Source: Scandinavium sp002470465
GTDB lineage: Bacteria > Pseudomonadota > Gammaproteobacteria > Enterobacterales > Enterobacteriaceae
Assembly (NCBI RefSeq): GCF_040750395.1
Contig: NZ_JBFLVD010000025.1
Location: 1-64,000, forward strand
DNA: 64,000 bases
Reading direction: 5' to 3'
Position 1 is the first letter of the stretch. Each line of letters opens with the position of its first letter. The notes under the pieces were generated by a model, which saw only the letters and a program-made list of their open reading frames with translations, did no database searches and was not told the DNA's origin. Of this stretch, positions 16,257 through 25,440 are shown in pieces. The position numbers were made by a program, and so were the translations under genes.

Positions 16257-17942
16257 ATGACCACGCCTCAGACTACTGCTCTCTCCCGTACGGTTCGCGC
16301 CCCTCACGGCGACAAACTGCACTGCGCCAACTGGCTGATTGAAGCCGCTTACCGCATGATTCAGAACAACCTCGATCCGGACGTGGCCGAACGCCCGGAA
16401 GATCTGGTGGTGTACGGCGGGATTGGCAAGGCCGCACGCAACTGGGAATGCTTCGAGCAGATCCTGCGTTCGCTCGAAGCTCTGCACCCTGAAGAGACGC
16501 TGGTGGTTCAGTCCGGTAAGCCGGTCGCGGTGTTCCGCACCCACGCCGACGCCCCGCGCGTGCTGCTGGCGAACGCCAATATCGTGCCGCACTGGGCCAA
16601 CTGGGATCACTTCCACGAACTCGATAAAGCCGGGCTGATGATGTACGGCCAGATGACCGCGGGCTCCTGGATATACATCGGCGCACAAGGCATCGTACAG
16701 GGCACCTACGAAACCTTCGCCGAGGCGGGACGTCAGCACTACAACGGCGATCTGAGCGGTAAATGGATCCTCACCGCCGGACTGGGCGGCATGGGCGGCG
16801 CGCAGCCGCTGGCGGGCGTTCTGGCGGGCGCATCGGTGCTGGCAATTGAGTGCCAGGAGTCGCGTATCGACTTCCGCATTCGGACCCGCTACGTCGACTA
16901 CAAAGCAACGAATCTCGATCAGGCCCTGGCGTTGATTGCTGATGCGACGGCGAAGAAGAAAGCCATTTCCGTCGGCCTGCTCGGCAACGCCGCAGAAATC
17001 CTGCCGGAGCTGGTGAAGCGTGCGCAGGCAGGCGGTATGCGTCCGGACATCGTCACCGATCAGACCTCTGCCCATGACCCGATTAACGGTTATTTACCGG
17101 CAGGCTGGAGCGTGACGCGCTGGCTTGATGAGCGGGAAACGCAGCCGAAGGCCGTGGAAAAAGCCGCCCGCGCCTCGATGGCGGTACACGTTCAGGCGAT
17201 GCTCGATTTCCATCATATGGGCGTGCCAACCGTCGATTACGGCAACAACATTCGCCAGGTGGCGCTTGAGGAAGGCGTGAAAAATGCCTTCGATTTCCCG
17301 GGCTTTGTGCCCGCCTACATTCGCCCGCTGTTCTGCGAGGGCAAAGGCCCGTTCCGCTGGGTGGCGCTTTCCGGCGATGAAGAAGATATTCGTAAAACCG
17401 ACGCCAAACTGAAGGAGCTGTTCCCGGATAACGCCCACCTGCACCGCTGGCTGGATATGGCGCAGGAGCGCATCGCCTTCCAGGGCTTACCGGCGCGTAT
17501 CTGCTGGCTTGGCCTCGGCGAACGCCATCTGGCCGGGCTGGCGTTTAACGAAATGGTGCGCAACGGCGAGCTGAAAGCGCCAATTGTGATTGGCCGCGAT
17601 CACCTCGACTGCGGCTCCGTCGCCTCACCCAACCGCGAAACAGAATCGATGCGCGACGGGTCTGATGCCGTATCCGACTGGCCGCTGCTGAATGCCCTGC
17701 TCAACACCGCTGGCGGCGCAACCTGGGTCAGCCTGCATCACGGCGGCGGCGTTGGCATGGGCTTCTCACAGCACGCCGGGGTGGTGATTGTCTGTGATGG
17801 CACACCGGAAGCCGACAAGCGTCTGGCGCGCGTACTGTGGAACGACCCGGCAACGGGCGTGATGCGCCATGCCGATGCCGGATACGAGCAGGCCATTGAG
17901 TGCGCGAAAAAGCATGAGCTTAATCTGCCGATGATGCGTTAA
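16257..17942 (+). CDS. hutU: Urocanate hydratase family protein (urocanase or thiourocanate hydratase)
   Basis: The 561-residue protein is full length for urocanase, which adds water to urocanate to form imidazolonepropionate using tightly bound NAD+. Conserved blocks include VVYGGIGKAARNWE, GQMTAGSWIYIGAQGIVQGT, ILTAGLGGMGGAQP (dinucleotide binding), FPGFVPAYIRPLF, ARICWLGLGERH with the active-site Cys near 411, and HHGGGVGMGFSQHAG. AGGAAGG precedes the ATG. No hutH with an intact MIO triad, hutI or hutG is adjacent. Since the partner lyase is MIO-less, the substrate may be thiourocanate; the thiourocanate hydratase known from ergothioneine degraders is a urocanase homologue. Family is certain, substrate is not. 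Confidence 0.85.
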   Translation: MTTPQTTALSRTVRAPHGDKLHCANWLIEAAYRMIQNNLDPDVAERPEDLVVYGGIGKAARNWECFEQILRSLEALHPEETLVVQSGKPVAVFRTHADAPRVLLANANIVPHWANWDHFHELDKAGLMMYGQMTAGSWIYIGAQGIVQGTYETFAEAGRQHYNGDLSGKWILTAGLGGMGGAQPLAGVLAGASVLAIECQESRIDFRIRTRYVDYKATNLDQALALIADATAKKKAISVGLLGNAAEILPELVKRAQAGGMRPDIVTDQTSAHDPINGYLPAGWSVTRWLDERETQPKAVEKAARASMAVHVQAMLDFHHMGVPTVDYGNNIRQVALEEGVKNAFDFPGFVPAYIRPLFCEGKGPFRWVALSGDEEDIRKTDAKLKELFPDNAHLHRWLDMAQERIAFQGLPARICWLGLGERHLAGLAFNEMVRNGELKAPIVIGRDHLDCGSVASPNRETESMRDGSDAVSDWPLLNALLNTAGGATWVSLHHGGGVGMGFSQHAGVVIVCDGTPEADKRLARVLWNDPATGVMRHADAGYEQAIECAKKHELNLPMMR

Positions 17943-18038
17943 TCCCGTTGCCGGATGGCGCTACGCTTATCCGGCCTACAAACGGCAAACCCCGTAGGCC
18001 CGGTCAGGCGCAGCCGCCACCGGGCAATGCCCATGCAA
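17943..18038. repeat. REP-like pair between hutU and dbpA
   Basis: GCCGGATGGCGCTACGCTTA with TCCGGCCTAC, followed by GTAGGCCCGGTCAGGCGCAG and CCACCGGGCAATG, form two inverted GC-rich palindromes, a typical enteric BIME layout between convergent genes. Confidence 0.7.
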
Positions 18039-18052
18039 ACGGGCGGAAAGGA

Positions 18053-19426
18053 TTACTTAAACAGACGCACCTTCACCGACTTGCCTTTGATTTTGCCCTG
18101 CTGGAGCTGCTTCCAGGCATGGCGGGCTACGCTTTGTTTCACCGCGACAAACGCGTGAATCGGGTGAATGTCGATTTTGCCGATGTCGGCCCCGTCTAAG
18201 CCCATATCACCGGTTAACGCCCCCAGAATATCGCCCGGACGCATTTTGGCTTTTTTACCGCCGTCGATGCACAGCGTCGCCATTGTGGCTTCCAGCGGCG
18301 CAACGGTGATGCCCGCAGGCGGCTGCTGCCATTCCACCTTCATATTCAGCATCTCTTCAAGGACAGCGGCGCGCTGGCCCTCTTCCGGCGAGCAGAAGCT
18401 GATGGCAAGGCCACTCTGCCCGGCGCGCGCGGTACGCCCGATACGGTGCACGTGCACTTCCGGATCCCACGCCAGCTCGAAGTTGATGACCATCTCCAGC
18501 GCTTTAATGTCCAGACCGCGCGCCGCGACGTCGGTTGCCACCAGCACGCGGCTGCTGCCGTTCGCAAAACGCACCAGCGTCTGGTCACGATCGCGCTGCT
18601 CCATGTCGCCGTGCAGGGCCAGCACGCTCTGATTGCTTTCGGTCAGCGCATCGCAGACGGCCTGACAATCTTTTTTGGTATTGCAGAACACCACGCAGGA
18701 TGCGGGCTGGTGCTTGCTCAGCAGCTGCTGCAACAGGCGGATTTTGCCGTTGCGCGACACTTCGTAGAACTGCTGCTCCACCGCAGGAAGTTCGTCGACG
18801 GTATCGATTTCCACCGTCACCGGCTCGCGCTGAAAACGGGTGCTGATCGCCGCAATCGCCTTCGGCCAGGTGGCCGAGAACAGTAGCGTCTGGCGCTTCG
18901 CCGGGGCGTGGCTCAGTACTTCATCAATGGCATCGGCAAACCCCATATCCAGCATGCGATCGGCTTCGTCCAGCACCAGCGTCTGCAACGCGTCGAGGCT
19001 GACGGTCTCTTTTTTCAGGTGATCGAGCAGACGACCGGGCGTTGCCACAATGATATGCGGCGCATGAATTAACGAGTCGCGCTGCACGCTGAACGGCAGG
19101 CCACCGCACAGGGTCAACACTTTAATGTTAGCCATGTAGCGCGCCAGACGGCGCAGCTCTTTCGCCACCTGATCGGCCAGCTCGCGCGTCGGGCAGAGGA
19201 TCAGCGACTGGGTAATAAACTGGCTGGCGTCAATGTGTTGCAGCAGGCCAAGGCCAAACGCGGCGGTTTTGCCGCTGCCGGTTTTCGCCTGCGCGCGGAC
19301 GTCTTTCCCCGCAAGAATGGCCGGTAACGCCGCCGCCTGCACCGGGGTCATGGTGAGATAGCCCAGCTCGGTGAGGTTGTTCAGTTGTTCATCAGGCAGC
19401 GCGTTAAGTTCAGCAAAAGAGGTCAC
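18053..19426 (-). CDS. dbpA: ATP-dependent RNA helicase DbpA
   Basis: The 457-residue DEAD-box helicase has the same length as E. coli DbpA, which acts on 23S rRNA hairpin 92 during 50S assembly. Motifs in order: Q motif (GYLTMTPVQAAALP), I (AQAKTGSGKT), Ia (PTRELADQ), II (VLDEADRMLDMGF), III (FSATWP), V (VLVATDVAARGLDIK) and VI (HRIGRTARAG). The C-terminal RNA-binding domain (about 380-457, ATLCIDGGKKAKMRPGDILG) gives rRNA specificity. I chose the GTG at 19426 (VTSFAELNALP), which matches the known N-terminus; the frame opens 57 nt earlier. Confidence 0.95.
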   Translation of the reverse strand: MTSFAELNALPDEQLNNLTELGYLTMTPVQAAALPAILAGKDVRAQAKTGSGKTAAFGLGLLQHIDASQFITQSLILCPTRELADQVAKELRRLARYMANIKVLTLCGGLPFSVQRDSLIHAPHIIVATPGRLLDHLKKETVSLDALQTLVLDEADRMLDMGFADAIDEVLSHAPAKRQTLLFSATWPKAIAAISTRFQREPVTVEIDTVDELPAVEQQFYEVSRNGKIRLLQQLLSKHQPASCVVFCNTKKDCQAVCDALTESNQSVLALHGDMEQRDRDQTLVRFANGSSRVLVATDVAARGLDIKALEMVINFELAWDPEVHVHRIGRTARAGQSGLAISFCSPEEGQRAAVLEEMLNMKVEWQQPPAGITVAPLEATMATLCIDGGKKAKMRPGDILGALTGDMGLDGADIGKIDIHPIHAFVAVKQSVARHAWKQLQQGKIKGKSVKVRLFK

Positions 19427-19541
19427 GGTCAGTATTCCGGTAAATGCATCGGTATCAGCCAGCGGCTGACGTTCAGGCCGCAATCATACCATTGCCCGCC
19501 CCGTCCCGAGGCGAGTTTTTTCGCGCCCACCCGCCCGATGA

Positions 19542-20426
19542 TTACTCCCCTGCTTTATACAACGGCACCGTCGCCCCGGTAATGTAGCGACGGCGAAGCC
19601 ACGACGACAGCGCATCCATCGTCATCACCACTGCCACCAGCAGCAGGGTAATGAACATCACCACATCCCAGTTCCACAGGCGCATGTTCTCGGCATAGAT
19701 CAGCCCGATACCGCCCGCGCCAACGAAGCCCAGCACCGCCGCTGAGCGGGTGTTGGACTCCAGTTGATAGAGGCTCAGCGCCAGGAACGTCGGGAATGAC
19801 TGGGTGAAAATACCGAAACGGTGCTTTTGCAGACCGTTAGCGCCAACCGCCGTCAGGCCACGACCCGGCGCACGCTCCACCGCTTCATGCCCTTCAGCAT
19901 ATAAGCGCCCGAGCAAACCGGTGTCCTGCATGATAATCGCCAGCACGCCCGCCAGCGGGCCAAGCCCCACGGCGCGCACGAATATCAGCCCCCAAATCGC
20001 CATGTCGATTCCGCGCAGCAGGTCGAACAGGCGGCGCACAAACATCGCCACAAACCGCGTTACCGGGCCGCGCATGATGTTGCGGGCCGCAAGAAACGAA
20101 AGCAGCAGCGCAATGACCGTCGCAGTGAGGGTGCCGGAAAAGACGATAGCCAGCGTGATGCCAATCTGGCGGAAATAGTAGCCAAACGGCCAGTTAAGGA
20201 AATCATGCCAGACGAACATGCGAAAGAAATAGCGCCCGAGCTGCGCCATGCCGCTGGTGAGCTGCTCGTAGCTGATGCCGAACTGGATGAAGAACCAGAC
20301 GTAATAGAGCAAGGCCGCAAGCGCGAGCAGGCCGATATGGCGCAGATAGCGCCCCTGCACGCGAAACAGCGCCGCATGCGTTTCCCGGTATTGCGCGGTA
20401 TCCGTCACCGCTTGCCACTGTTTCAT
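19542..20426 (-). CDS. PhnE-type ABC permease, second of two
   Basis: The 294-residue membrane protein of the phosphonate-transporter permease family has about six helices. The family signature is at IDMAIWGLIFVRAVGLGPLAGVLAIIMQDTGLLGRLYAE, followed by AVLGFVGAGGIGLIYAENM. Its ATG overlaps the stop of the first permease gene (ATGA), so the two are co-translated and probably form a heterodimeric channel. It is the last gene of the four-gene importer operon. Confidence 0.85.
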   Translation of the reverse strand: MKQWQAVTDTAQYRETHAALFRVQGRYLRHIGLLALAALLYYVWFFIQFGISYEQLTSGMAQLGRYFFRMFVWHDFLNWPFGYYFRQIGITLAIVFSGTLTATVIALLLSFLAARNIMRGPVTRFVAMFVRRLFDLLRGIDMAIWGLIFVRAVGLGPLAGVLAIIMQDTGLLGRLYAEGHEAVERAPGRGLTAVGANGLQKHRFGIFTQSFPTFLALSLYQLESNTRSAAVLGFVGAGGIGLIYAENMRLWNWDVVMFITLLLVAVVMTMDALSSWLRRRYITGATVPLYKAGE

Positions 20427-21289
20427 TTGTTCCCCTCCAGCACCCGCTGGCGCAGGCGGCCAGAGAGCATATCGAGCAGCGAAACGACGATTACAATCAG
20501 CAGCAGCGTCATGCTCACCTGGTCGTATCTGTCGAGTTTAATGTTGATCATCAACTCCTGGCCGATGCCGCCCGCCCCCACTAACCCAAGAATGGTTGAT
20601 GAGCGGAAATTTATTTCAAGCCGCATAAAGCCGTAGGAGAGAAAAATGGGCTTCACCTGCGGCCAGAGCGCGAAGCGCATCCGCTGAACGGGCGTGGCTC
20701 CGCAGGCCGTAAGCCCACGAACCGGCTTGTTCTGCGCGCTTTCGATAGCCTCGTAAAAGAGCTTGGTCAGGCTGCCAACGGTGTGCAGCATTAGCGCCAG
20801 AAAGCCCGGTATCGCACCAATGCCAAACGCCATAACGAAAATCACCGCCCACGCCAGCTCCGGCATGGTACGCAAAAACGCCACCAGCGCGCGGATAGCC
20901 ATTCGCACGCCGAGCGGTGCCCAGGCGTTTCGCGCCGCAAGGAATGCAAGGATTGTCGCAATGGCCACCGCCACCAGCGTTGCCGCCAGCGCCAGCTGCA
21001 GCGTTTCCCAAATCAGCGGCAGCTGAATGGGTAAACGATAGCCCCAGTACGCCAGCGATCCTTTGGTGTGCGAATCGGCGAAAAGCAGGCCGCCGTGCAG
21101 CGTCGGCACCGTTTCCAGCATGTAATCGAAGAAGTTCGGCAGTGAGTGCAAGATGGTGAGGAGATTAAACTCGGCGGCCTGCCCGGCGGCAAACCAGAGA
21201 ACCAGCAGCAGGGCCGACCAAGTGAAGGTATCGCGCGTCTGGCGGGCCTTTATCTGGTGGTAATAACGTTCGAATTCAGTATTCTGCAT
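20423..21289 (-). CDS. PhnE-type ABC permease, first of two
   Basis: The 288-residue membrane protein has about six helices. Signature blocks are RTMPELAWAVIFVMAFGIGAIPGFLALMLHTVG and STILGLVGAGGIGQELMINI, which mark PhnE-type permeases. I chose the ATG at 21289; an in-frame GTG lies two codons upstream and cannot be excluded. It follows the binding-protein gene in the operon. The E. coli phn operon has a single phnE, so the two-permease arrangement is a distinct subtype. Confidence 0.85.
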   Translation of the reverse strand: MQNTEFERYYHQIKARQTRDTFTWSALLLVLWFAAGQAAEFNLLTILHSLPNFFDYMLETVPTLHGGLLFADSHTKGSLAYWGYRLPIQLPLIWETLQLALAATLVAVAIATILAFLAARNAWAPLGVRMAIRALVAFLRTMPELAWAVIFVMAFGIGAIPGFLALMLHTVGSLTKLFYEAIESAQNKPVRGLTACGATPVQRMRFALWPQVKPIFLSYGFMRLEINFRSSTILGLVGAGGIGQELMINIKLDRYDQVSMTLLLIVIVVSLLDMLSGRLRQRVLEGNK

Positions 21290-21348
21290 GTTCACTCGCG
21301 GGATGAACGCTCCCCCGCCAACCGCGCGAGGGAGGTGAAATGGCCTGA

Positions 21349-22287
21349 TTAACGGGCGTTAACCAGTTCGCGCTTCATGTCGATAATCTGCTGGAAGTCC
21401 GCCACCGTCGACGGGCCGATATGCTGGGTGCCGCCCATCGCCTTGATAAAGCAGGCGTGATCTTCCTTATCCAGCTTCTTCACTGCATCCACCACTTTGG
21501 CCTTGAAGTCCGTCGGCAGGCTGTTGCTCACCAGAATCGGGCCATTCGGGATCAGCGGCGACTGCCAGATAATCCGGATGTTCTTCATCAGGTCCGGGTG
21601 ATCCATGCGGATCAGGCGGTTGAACGCACCAGCCGTATAGCCGTCGTTGTAGTCACCCACCATGGATGCCCAGGTCACTGCGCCTGCGAACTGGCCGTTC
21701 AGCACGCCGAGAATGTCCTGCTCGTGGCCGCCGGAGAAGGTAACGCTGGAGAAGAAGTTGTTGTATTTGTTATCCGGCGTGCCGCCGAACTTTTTCTTGA
21801 ACGCCTGATTCGGGATCAGGAAGCCAGAGGTGGAGTCCGGGTCGGCCATGCCGAAGGACTTGCCCTTCAGGTCGTCGATGGTTTTATACGGGCTGTCGGC
21901 TTTGACGATCACCACCGAGTGATAGCCGCGGGACTGATCTTTGTCATCCACTGCGATGCCAACGATATCCACCGCTTTCGGGTTATTGATGTACACCGAA
22001 GCGTAGGACGACGGCGACATGCTCAGCACCACGTCGACTTTGCCGCCGAGCAGACCCTGAATGACGCCGGAATAGTCAGAGGAGTTGCGCAGTTTAGTGT
22101 CGACGTTCAGCTCCTTGTCGAGAAAATCCTTCACGCACTGGTTATCGCCAATTTGCTGCGTGGCATTCTGCCCGCCGAGGATGCCCAGATTGAGCTCTTT
22201 CGGCTGTTCTGCCGCGGCATGCCCGGCCACCAGCAGCCCAGCCATCATCGCGGAAAGTGTTAATGTGCGCTTCATGTGCTTAGTCAT
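21349..22287 (-). CDS. PhnD-type phosphonate/phosphite-like periplasmic binding protein
   Basis: The 312-residue protein has a signal peptide (MKRTLTLSAMMAGLLVAGHAAAEQ). The mature domain matches PhnD-like proteins: LNLGILGGQNATQQIGDN, VDVVLSMSPSSYASVYINN, YKTIDDLKGKSFGMADPDSTSGFLIPN-type block, and AGAVTWASMVGDY. Family members bind phosphonates, phosphite or other small oxyanions. The start is either ATG 22287 (MTKHMKRTL) or 22275; both give the same mature protein. No C-P lyase or phosphonatase gene is adjacent, so the substrate cannot be named from context. Confidence 0.82.
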   Translation of the reverse strand: MTKHMKRTLTLSAMMAGLLVAGHAAAEQPKELNLGILGGQNATQQIGDNQCVKDFLDKELNVDTKLRNSSDYSGVIQGLLGGKVDVVLSMSPSSYASVYINNPKAVDIVGIAVDDKDQSRGYHSVVIVKADSPYKTIDDLKGKSFGMADPDSTSGFLIPNQAFKKKFGGTPDNKYNNFFSSVTFSGGHEQDILGVLNGQFAGAVTWASMVGDYNDGYTAGAFNRLIRMDHPDLMKNIRIIWQSPLIPNGPILVSNSLPTDFKAKVVDAVKKLDKEDHACFIKAMGGTQHIGPSTVADFQQIIDMKRELVNAR

Positions 22288-22323
22288 TATCATTGCCCGT
22301 GTTGTCTTAAGAGAAGGTATGTT

Positions 22324-23166
22324 TCAGTGGATCTGGCTAATGTCATCGCCATAAAGCTGTTGCAGCACATCCGGGTTCAGATCGTCCGGATGGCCGTCAA
22401 AGACGATTTTCCCCTGCGCAATGCCAATTACGCGGGTGCAGTAAGTTTTAACCAGTTCAATCGAGTGCAGGTTGACCATCACGCTGATGCCCTGCTCGCT
22501 GACCTCACGCAGCACGTTCATGATGCGCTGAGTGTTTTTGGGATCGAGTGAAGCAACGGGTTCATCGGCCAGTAGCACAGAAGGGTTCTGGATCAGCGCC
22601 CGACAAATCGCCACGCGCTGCATCTGCCCTCCGGAGAGGTTTTCCGCCCGCTGAAGCGCGTGCGGCAGCATGTTCATCCATTCGAGCAGGGCAATTGCCC
22701 GGGCGCGGTCGTCGTCTGAGAAGACCTTAAACAGGGATTTGAGGGTGGAAGTCTGGCTCAGGCGGCCGAGTAGCACGTTGGTCAGCACGTCGAGGCGCGG
22801 CACCAGGCAGAAGTCCTGGAAAATCATCCCGCATTCGCTGCGCCACTGGTTCAGGGCGCGTCCGCTGAGATGGGAGACATCACGCGGCATGCCCACTTCC
22901 GGGTAGCTTAAGATTTCACCTTCGGTGGCGGTATGCGTGCCGTTCAGCACGTGCAGCAGCGTGGATTTCCCCGCCCCGCTTCGCCCGACAATGCCCACCA
23001 TTTCTCCGGCATGCAGGTCGAAACTGATGTCGTTCAGCACCGTCTGCTGAGCGTTATAGGATTTGCAGAGATTTTTCACGCTCAGCACTTTACGCAGATT
23101 TGCCGGGAGCGGCTGCGGCTGGAGCGGGTAATCGTTCAGGGAAAAAAGGGCGCGAGCGTTGTTCAT
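22324..23166 (-). CDS. PhnC-type ABC transporter ATP-binding protein
   Basis: The 280-residue ATPase has Walker A GRSGAGKSTLL at about 61-69, Q-loop MIFQDFCLVPRLDVL, signature LSGGQMQRVAICRAL and Walker B VLLADEPVASLDP. The spacing and the CLVPRLDVLTNVLLGRL block are typical of PhnC. It has an N-terminal extension of about 25 residues before the domain. As first gene of the minus-strand operon, its promoter should lie in 23167-23480, shared with treA on the other strand. Confidence 0.88.
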   Translation of the reverse strand: MNNARALFSLNDYPLQPQPLPANLRKVLSVKNLCKSYNAQQTVLNDISFDLHAGEMVGIVGRSGAGKSTLLHVLNGTHTATEGEILSYPEVGMPRDVSHLSGRALNQWRSECGMIFQDFCLVPRLDVLTNVLLGRLSQTSTLKSLFKVFSDDDRARAIALLEWMNMLPHALQRAENLSGGQMQRVAICRALIQNPSVLLADEPVASLDPKNTQRIMNVLREVSEQGISVMVNLHSIELVKTYCTRVIGIAQGKIVFDGHPDDLNPDVLQQLYGDDISQIH

Positions 23167-23486
23167 AAGAGTTCCACGTTGCTGGTTTTCGCCGTGGGTT
23201 ATTAACAGCGCTGCGCGTGACGCTTTAATGACAGAAAAACGATAAACAGATGAAGATGACGCGCTGAATATTCCTGAACGGGGAGTACAGACGCGGGTTT
23301 TGCAAAAGCGATCCCGGAGATTCTGGCGGATGATTTGAGGGCATTTTTTGTTTTATCCCCCACGTTTCAGCGGTATAGGAAATTAGTCGAAAAAGCGAAA
23401 AGTGTTATCCCCGACACGCGACGTAAATGAGTTTCGTCTATGGTTACAGGCAGCGGAATGTGCGCTATTAAAAAGGAGAACCGACA
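23167..23486. other. Divergent intergenic region between the PhnC-type gene and treA
   Basis: About 320 nt without a supported gene. It must carry promoters for both directions. Apart from the AAAAAGGAGAA ribosome site at about 23470-23480 for treA, I identified no convincing operator; a Pho box was looked for by eye and not found. Confidence 0.4.
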
Positions 23487-25169
23487 ATGAATAAACCCGC
23501 TTTGCGCCGCCCAGATACCCTCTACCTCGCCCTGCGGCTGGCACTTGGGGGGGCGCTGTTTTCGCTGGGCCTGGCTTATGCGCAGGCCGATGAGGCGCAA
23601 CCTCAATCCCCGGATGTTTTATTAGGCCCGTTATTTAACGATGTGCAGAGCGCGAAGCTGTTTCCCGATCAAAAAACCTTTGCCGACGCCGTGCCCAAAA
23701 GCGATCCGCTGATGATCCTGGCCGATTACAGGATGCAGCGCGCCCAGAGCAGCTTTGACCTGCGCCACTTTGTTGAGGTCAACTTCACTCTCCCCGAGGA
23801 AAAAGACAAGTACGTGCCGCCGAAGGATCAAAGCCTGCGCGACCATATCGACGGACTTTGGCCCGTGCTGACGCGTACCACCGACAGCGCCGAAAAATGG
23901 GATTCCCTGCTGCCGTTGCCGAAGCCCTATGTGGTGCCCGGCGGGCGCTTTCGCGAAGTCTATTACTGGGACAGCTATTTCACCATGCTGGGGCTGGCGG
24001 AGAGCGGCCACTGGGACAAAATCGAGGATATGGTCGCTAACTTCGGCTATGAAATCGACACCTGGGGCCACATTCCCAACGGCAACCGCAGCTACTACCT
24101 GAGCCGCTCACAGCCGCCGTTCTTCTCGCTGATGGTGGAACTGCTTGCCACACACGACAGCGACGCACTGAAAACGTATTTGCCACAGATGGAAAAAGAG
24201 CACGCTTACTGGATGGACGGTGCAGACGCGCTGCAAAACGGTTCGGCGAATAAGCGCGTGGTGAAGCTGGAGGATGGCGTCCTGCTGAACCGCTACTGGG
24301 ACGATAAGGACACGCCGCGCCCGGAATCCTGGCTGGATGACGTCAACACCGCCAAAAGCAATCCGAATCGTCCGGCCACCGAGATTTACCGCGATCTGCG
24401 CTCTGCTGCCGCCTCCGGCTGGGATTTCAGTTCGCGCTGGATGGACGACCCGCAAAAACTCAGCTCCATTCGCACCACCAGCATTGTGCCCGTCGATCTC
24501 AACTCGCTGATGTTCCGGATGGAAAAAATCATCGCTACCGCCAGCAAAGCTGCGGGGGACGATACCAAAGCCACCCGCTATGAAACGCTGGCAAACGAGC
24601 GCCAGAAAGCGATAGAGAAATATTTGTGGAACGACAAAGAGGGCTGGTACGCCGATTACGATCTGAAAACCAAAAAGACGCGTAATCAACTGACCGCCGC
24701 GGCGCTGTTCCCGCTTTACGTGCATGCGGCGTCTAATGACCGCGCGGCGAAAGTCGCTGCCGTAACGGAATCACGCCTGCTGAAACCTGGCGGTATCACC
24801 ACCACCACGGTCAACAGCGGCCAGCAGTGGGACGCGCCGAACGGCTGGGCGCCGCTGCAATGGGTGGCAACCGAAGGCCTGCAGAATTACGGTAAAGAGA
24901 CGCTGGCAATGGAGGTGAGCTGGCGTTTTCTCACCAACGTGCAGCACACTTACGACAGCCAGCAGAAGCTGGTCGAGAAGTATGACATCACCTCCACCGG
25001 CACCGGAGGCGGCGGTGGGGAATATCCGCTCCAGGACGGTTTTGGCTGGAGTAACGGCGTGACGCTGAAGATGCTCGATCTGATCTGTCCGAAAGAGAAA
25101 CCGTGCGACGACGTGCCGAAAACGCGGCCAGCGCCAGCGGCTGCCGCTCCCACCACCAAAACGCAATAA
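23487..25169 (+). CDS. treA: Periplasmic trehalase
   Basis: The 560-residue glycosyl hydrolase family 37 enzyme splits trehalose into two glucose molecules in the periplasm, allowing its use at high osmolarity. It has a Sec signal peptide (TLYLALRLALGGALFSLGLAYAQA). The two trehalase signatures are PGGRFREVYYWDSYF and QWDAPNGWAPLQW, with a glycine-rich GGGGGEYPLQDGFGW near the end. The length fits E. coli TreA (565). A Pro/Ala-rich tail (RPAPAAAAPTTKTQ) ends the protein. The gene is monocistronic. Confidence 0.95.
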   Translation: MNKPALRRPDTLYLALRLALGGALFSLGLAYAQADEAQPQSPDVLLGPLFNDVQSAKLFPDQKTFADAVPKSDPLMILADYRMQRAQSSFDLRHFVEVNFTLPEEKDKYVPPKDQSLRDHIDGLWPVLTRTTDSAEKWDSLLPLPKPYVVPGGRFREVYYWDSYFTMLGLAESGHWDKIEDMVANFGYEIDTWGHIPNGNRSYYLSRSQPPFFSLMVELLATHDSDALKTYLPQMEKEHAYWMDGADALQNGSANKRVVKLEDGVLLNRYWDDKDTPRPESWLDDVNTAKSNPNRPATEIYRDLRSAAASGWDFSSRWMDDPQKLSSIRTTSIVPVDLNSLMFRMEKIIATASKAAGDDTKATRYETLANERQKAIEKYLWNDKEGWYADYDLKTKKTRNQLTAAALFPLYVHAASNDRAAKVAAVTESRLLKPGGITTTTVNSGQQWDAPNGWAPLQWVATEGLQNYGKETLAMEVSWRFLTNVQHTYDSQQKLVEKYDITSTGTGGGGGEYPLQDGFGWSNGVTLKMLDLICPKEKPCDDVPKTRPAPAAAAPTTKTQ

Positions 25170-25174
25170 ACGGC

Positions 25175-25274
25175 GACATTGCCGGGCGGCGCAGGCTTGC
25201 CCGGCCTGTGAGCCAGATGCTATATCCGGCTGTTTTTGTAGGCCAGCCAGGGCTTCAGCCGCCACCTGGCAATT
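25175..25274. repeat. REP-like pair downstream of treA
   Basis: Two GC-rich imperfect palindromes, ATTGCCGGGCGGCGCAGG with GCCCGGCCTG, and GTAGGCCAGCCAGGGC with GCCGCCACCTGGCAAT, lie in opposite orientation, resembling the other REP-like clusters here. Confidence 0.65.
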
Positions 25275-25337
25275 CCCCAGCGCTACTACCCAAAATGGTA
25301 GTCACCTCGTGACTTCTTCGCTTGATTCAATTAACGC

Positions 25338-25360
25338 AAACAATAATAATTCGCATTCTT
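25338..25360 (+). promoter_or_regulatory. Putative Fur box upstream of the FoxA-type receptor
   Basis: CAATAATAATTCGCATTCTT resembles the Fur consensus (GATAATGATAATCATTATC) through AATAATAATTCGCATT. It lies about 80 nt before the receptor ATG. The match is imperfect but well placed for iron repression. Confidence 0.5.
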
Positions 25361-25440
25361 TTTAACGAAAACTGACATTTTCGCACGATTTGACACGGCG
25401 GCGTACAGGAGTGCCAGACCGTGTTTCTCAGGATGATGTG

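Noticed and set aside
23167..23486. Pho box for the PhnC-type operon
   Set aside because: No convincing tandem CTGTCAT-like repeats were seen.
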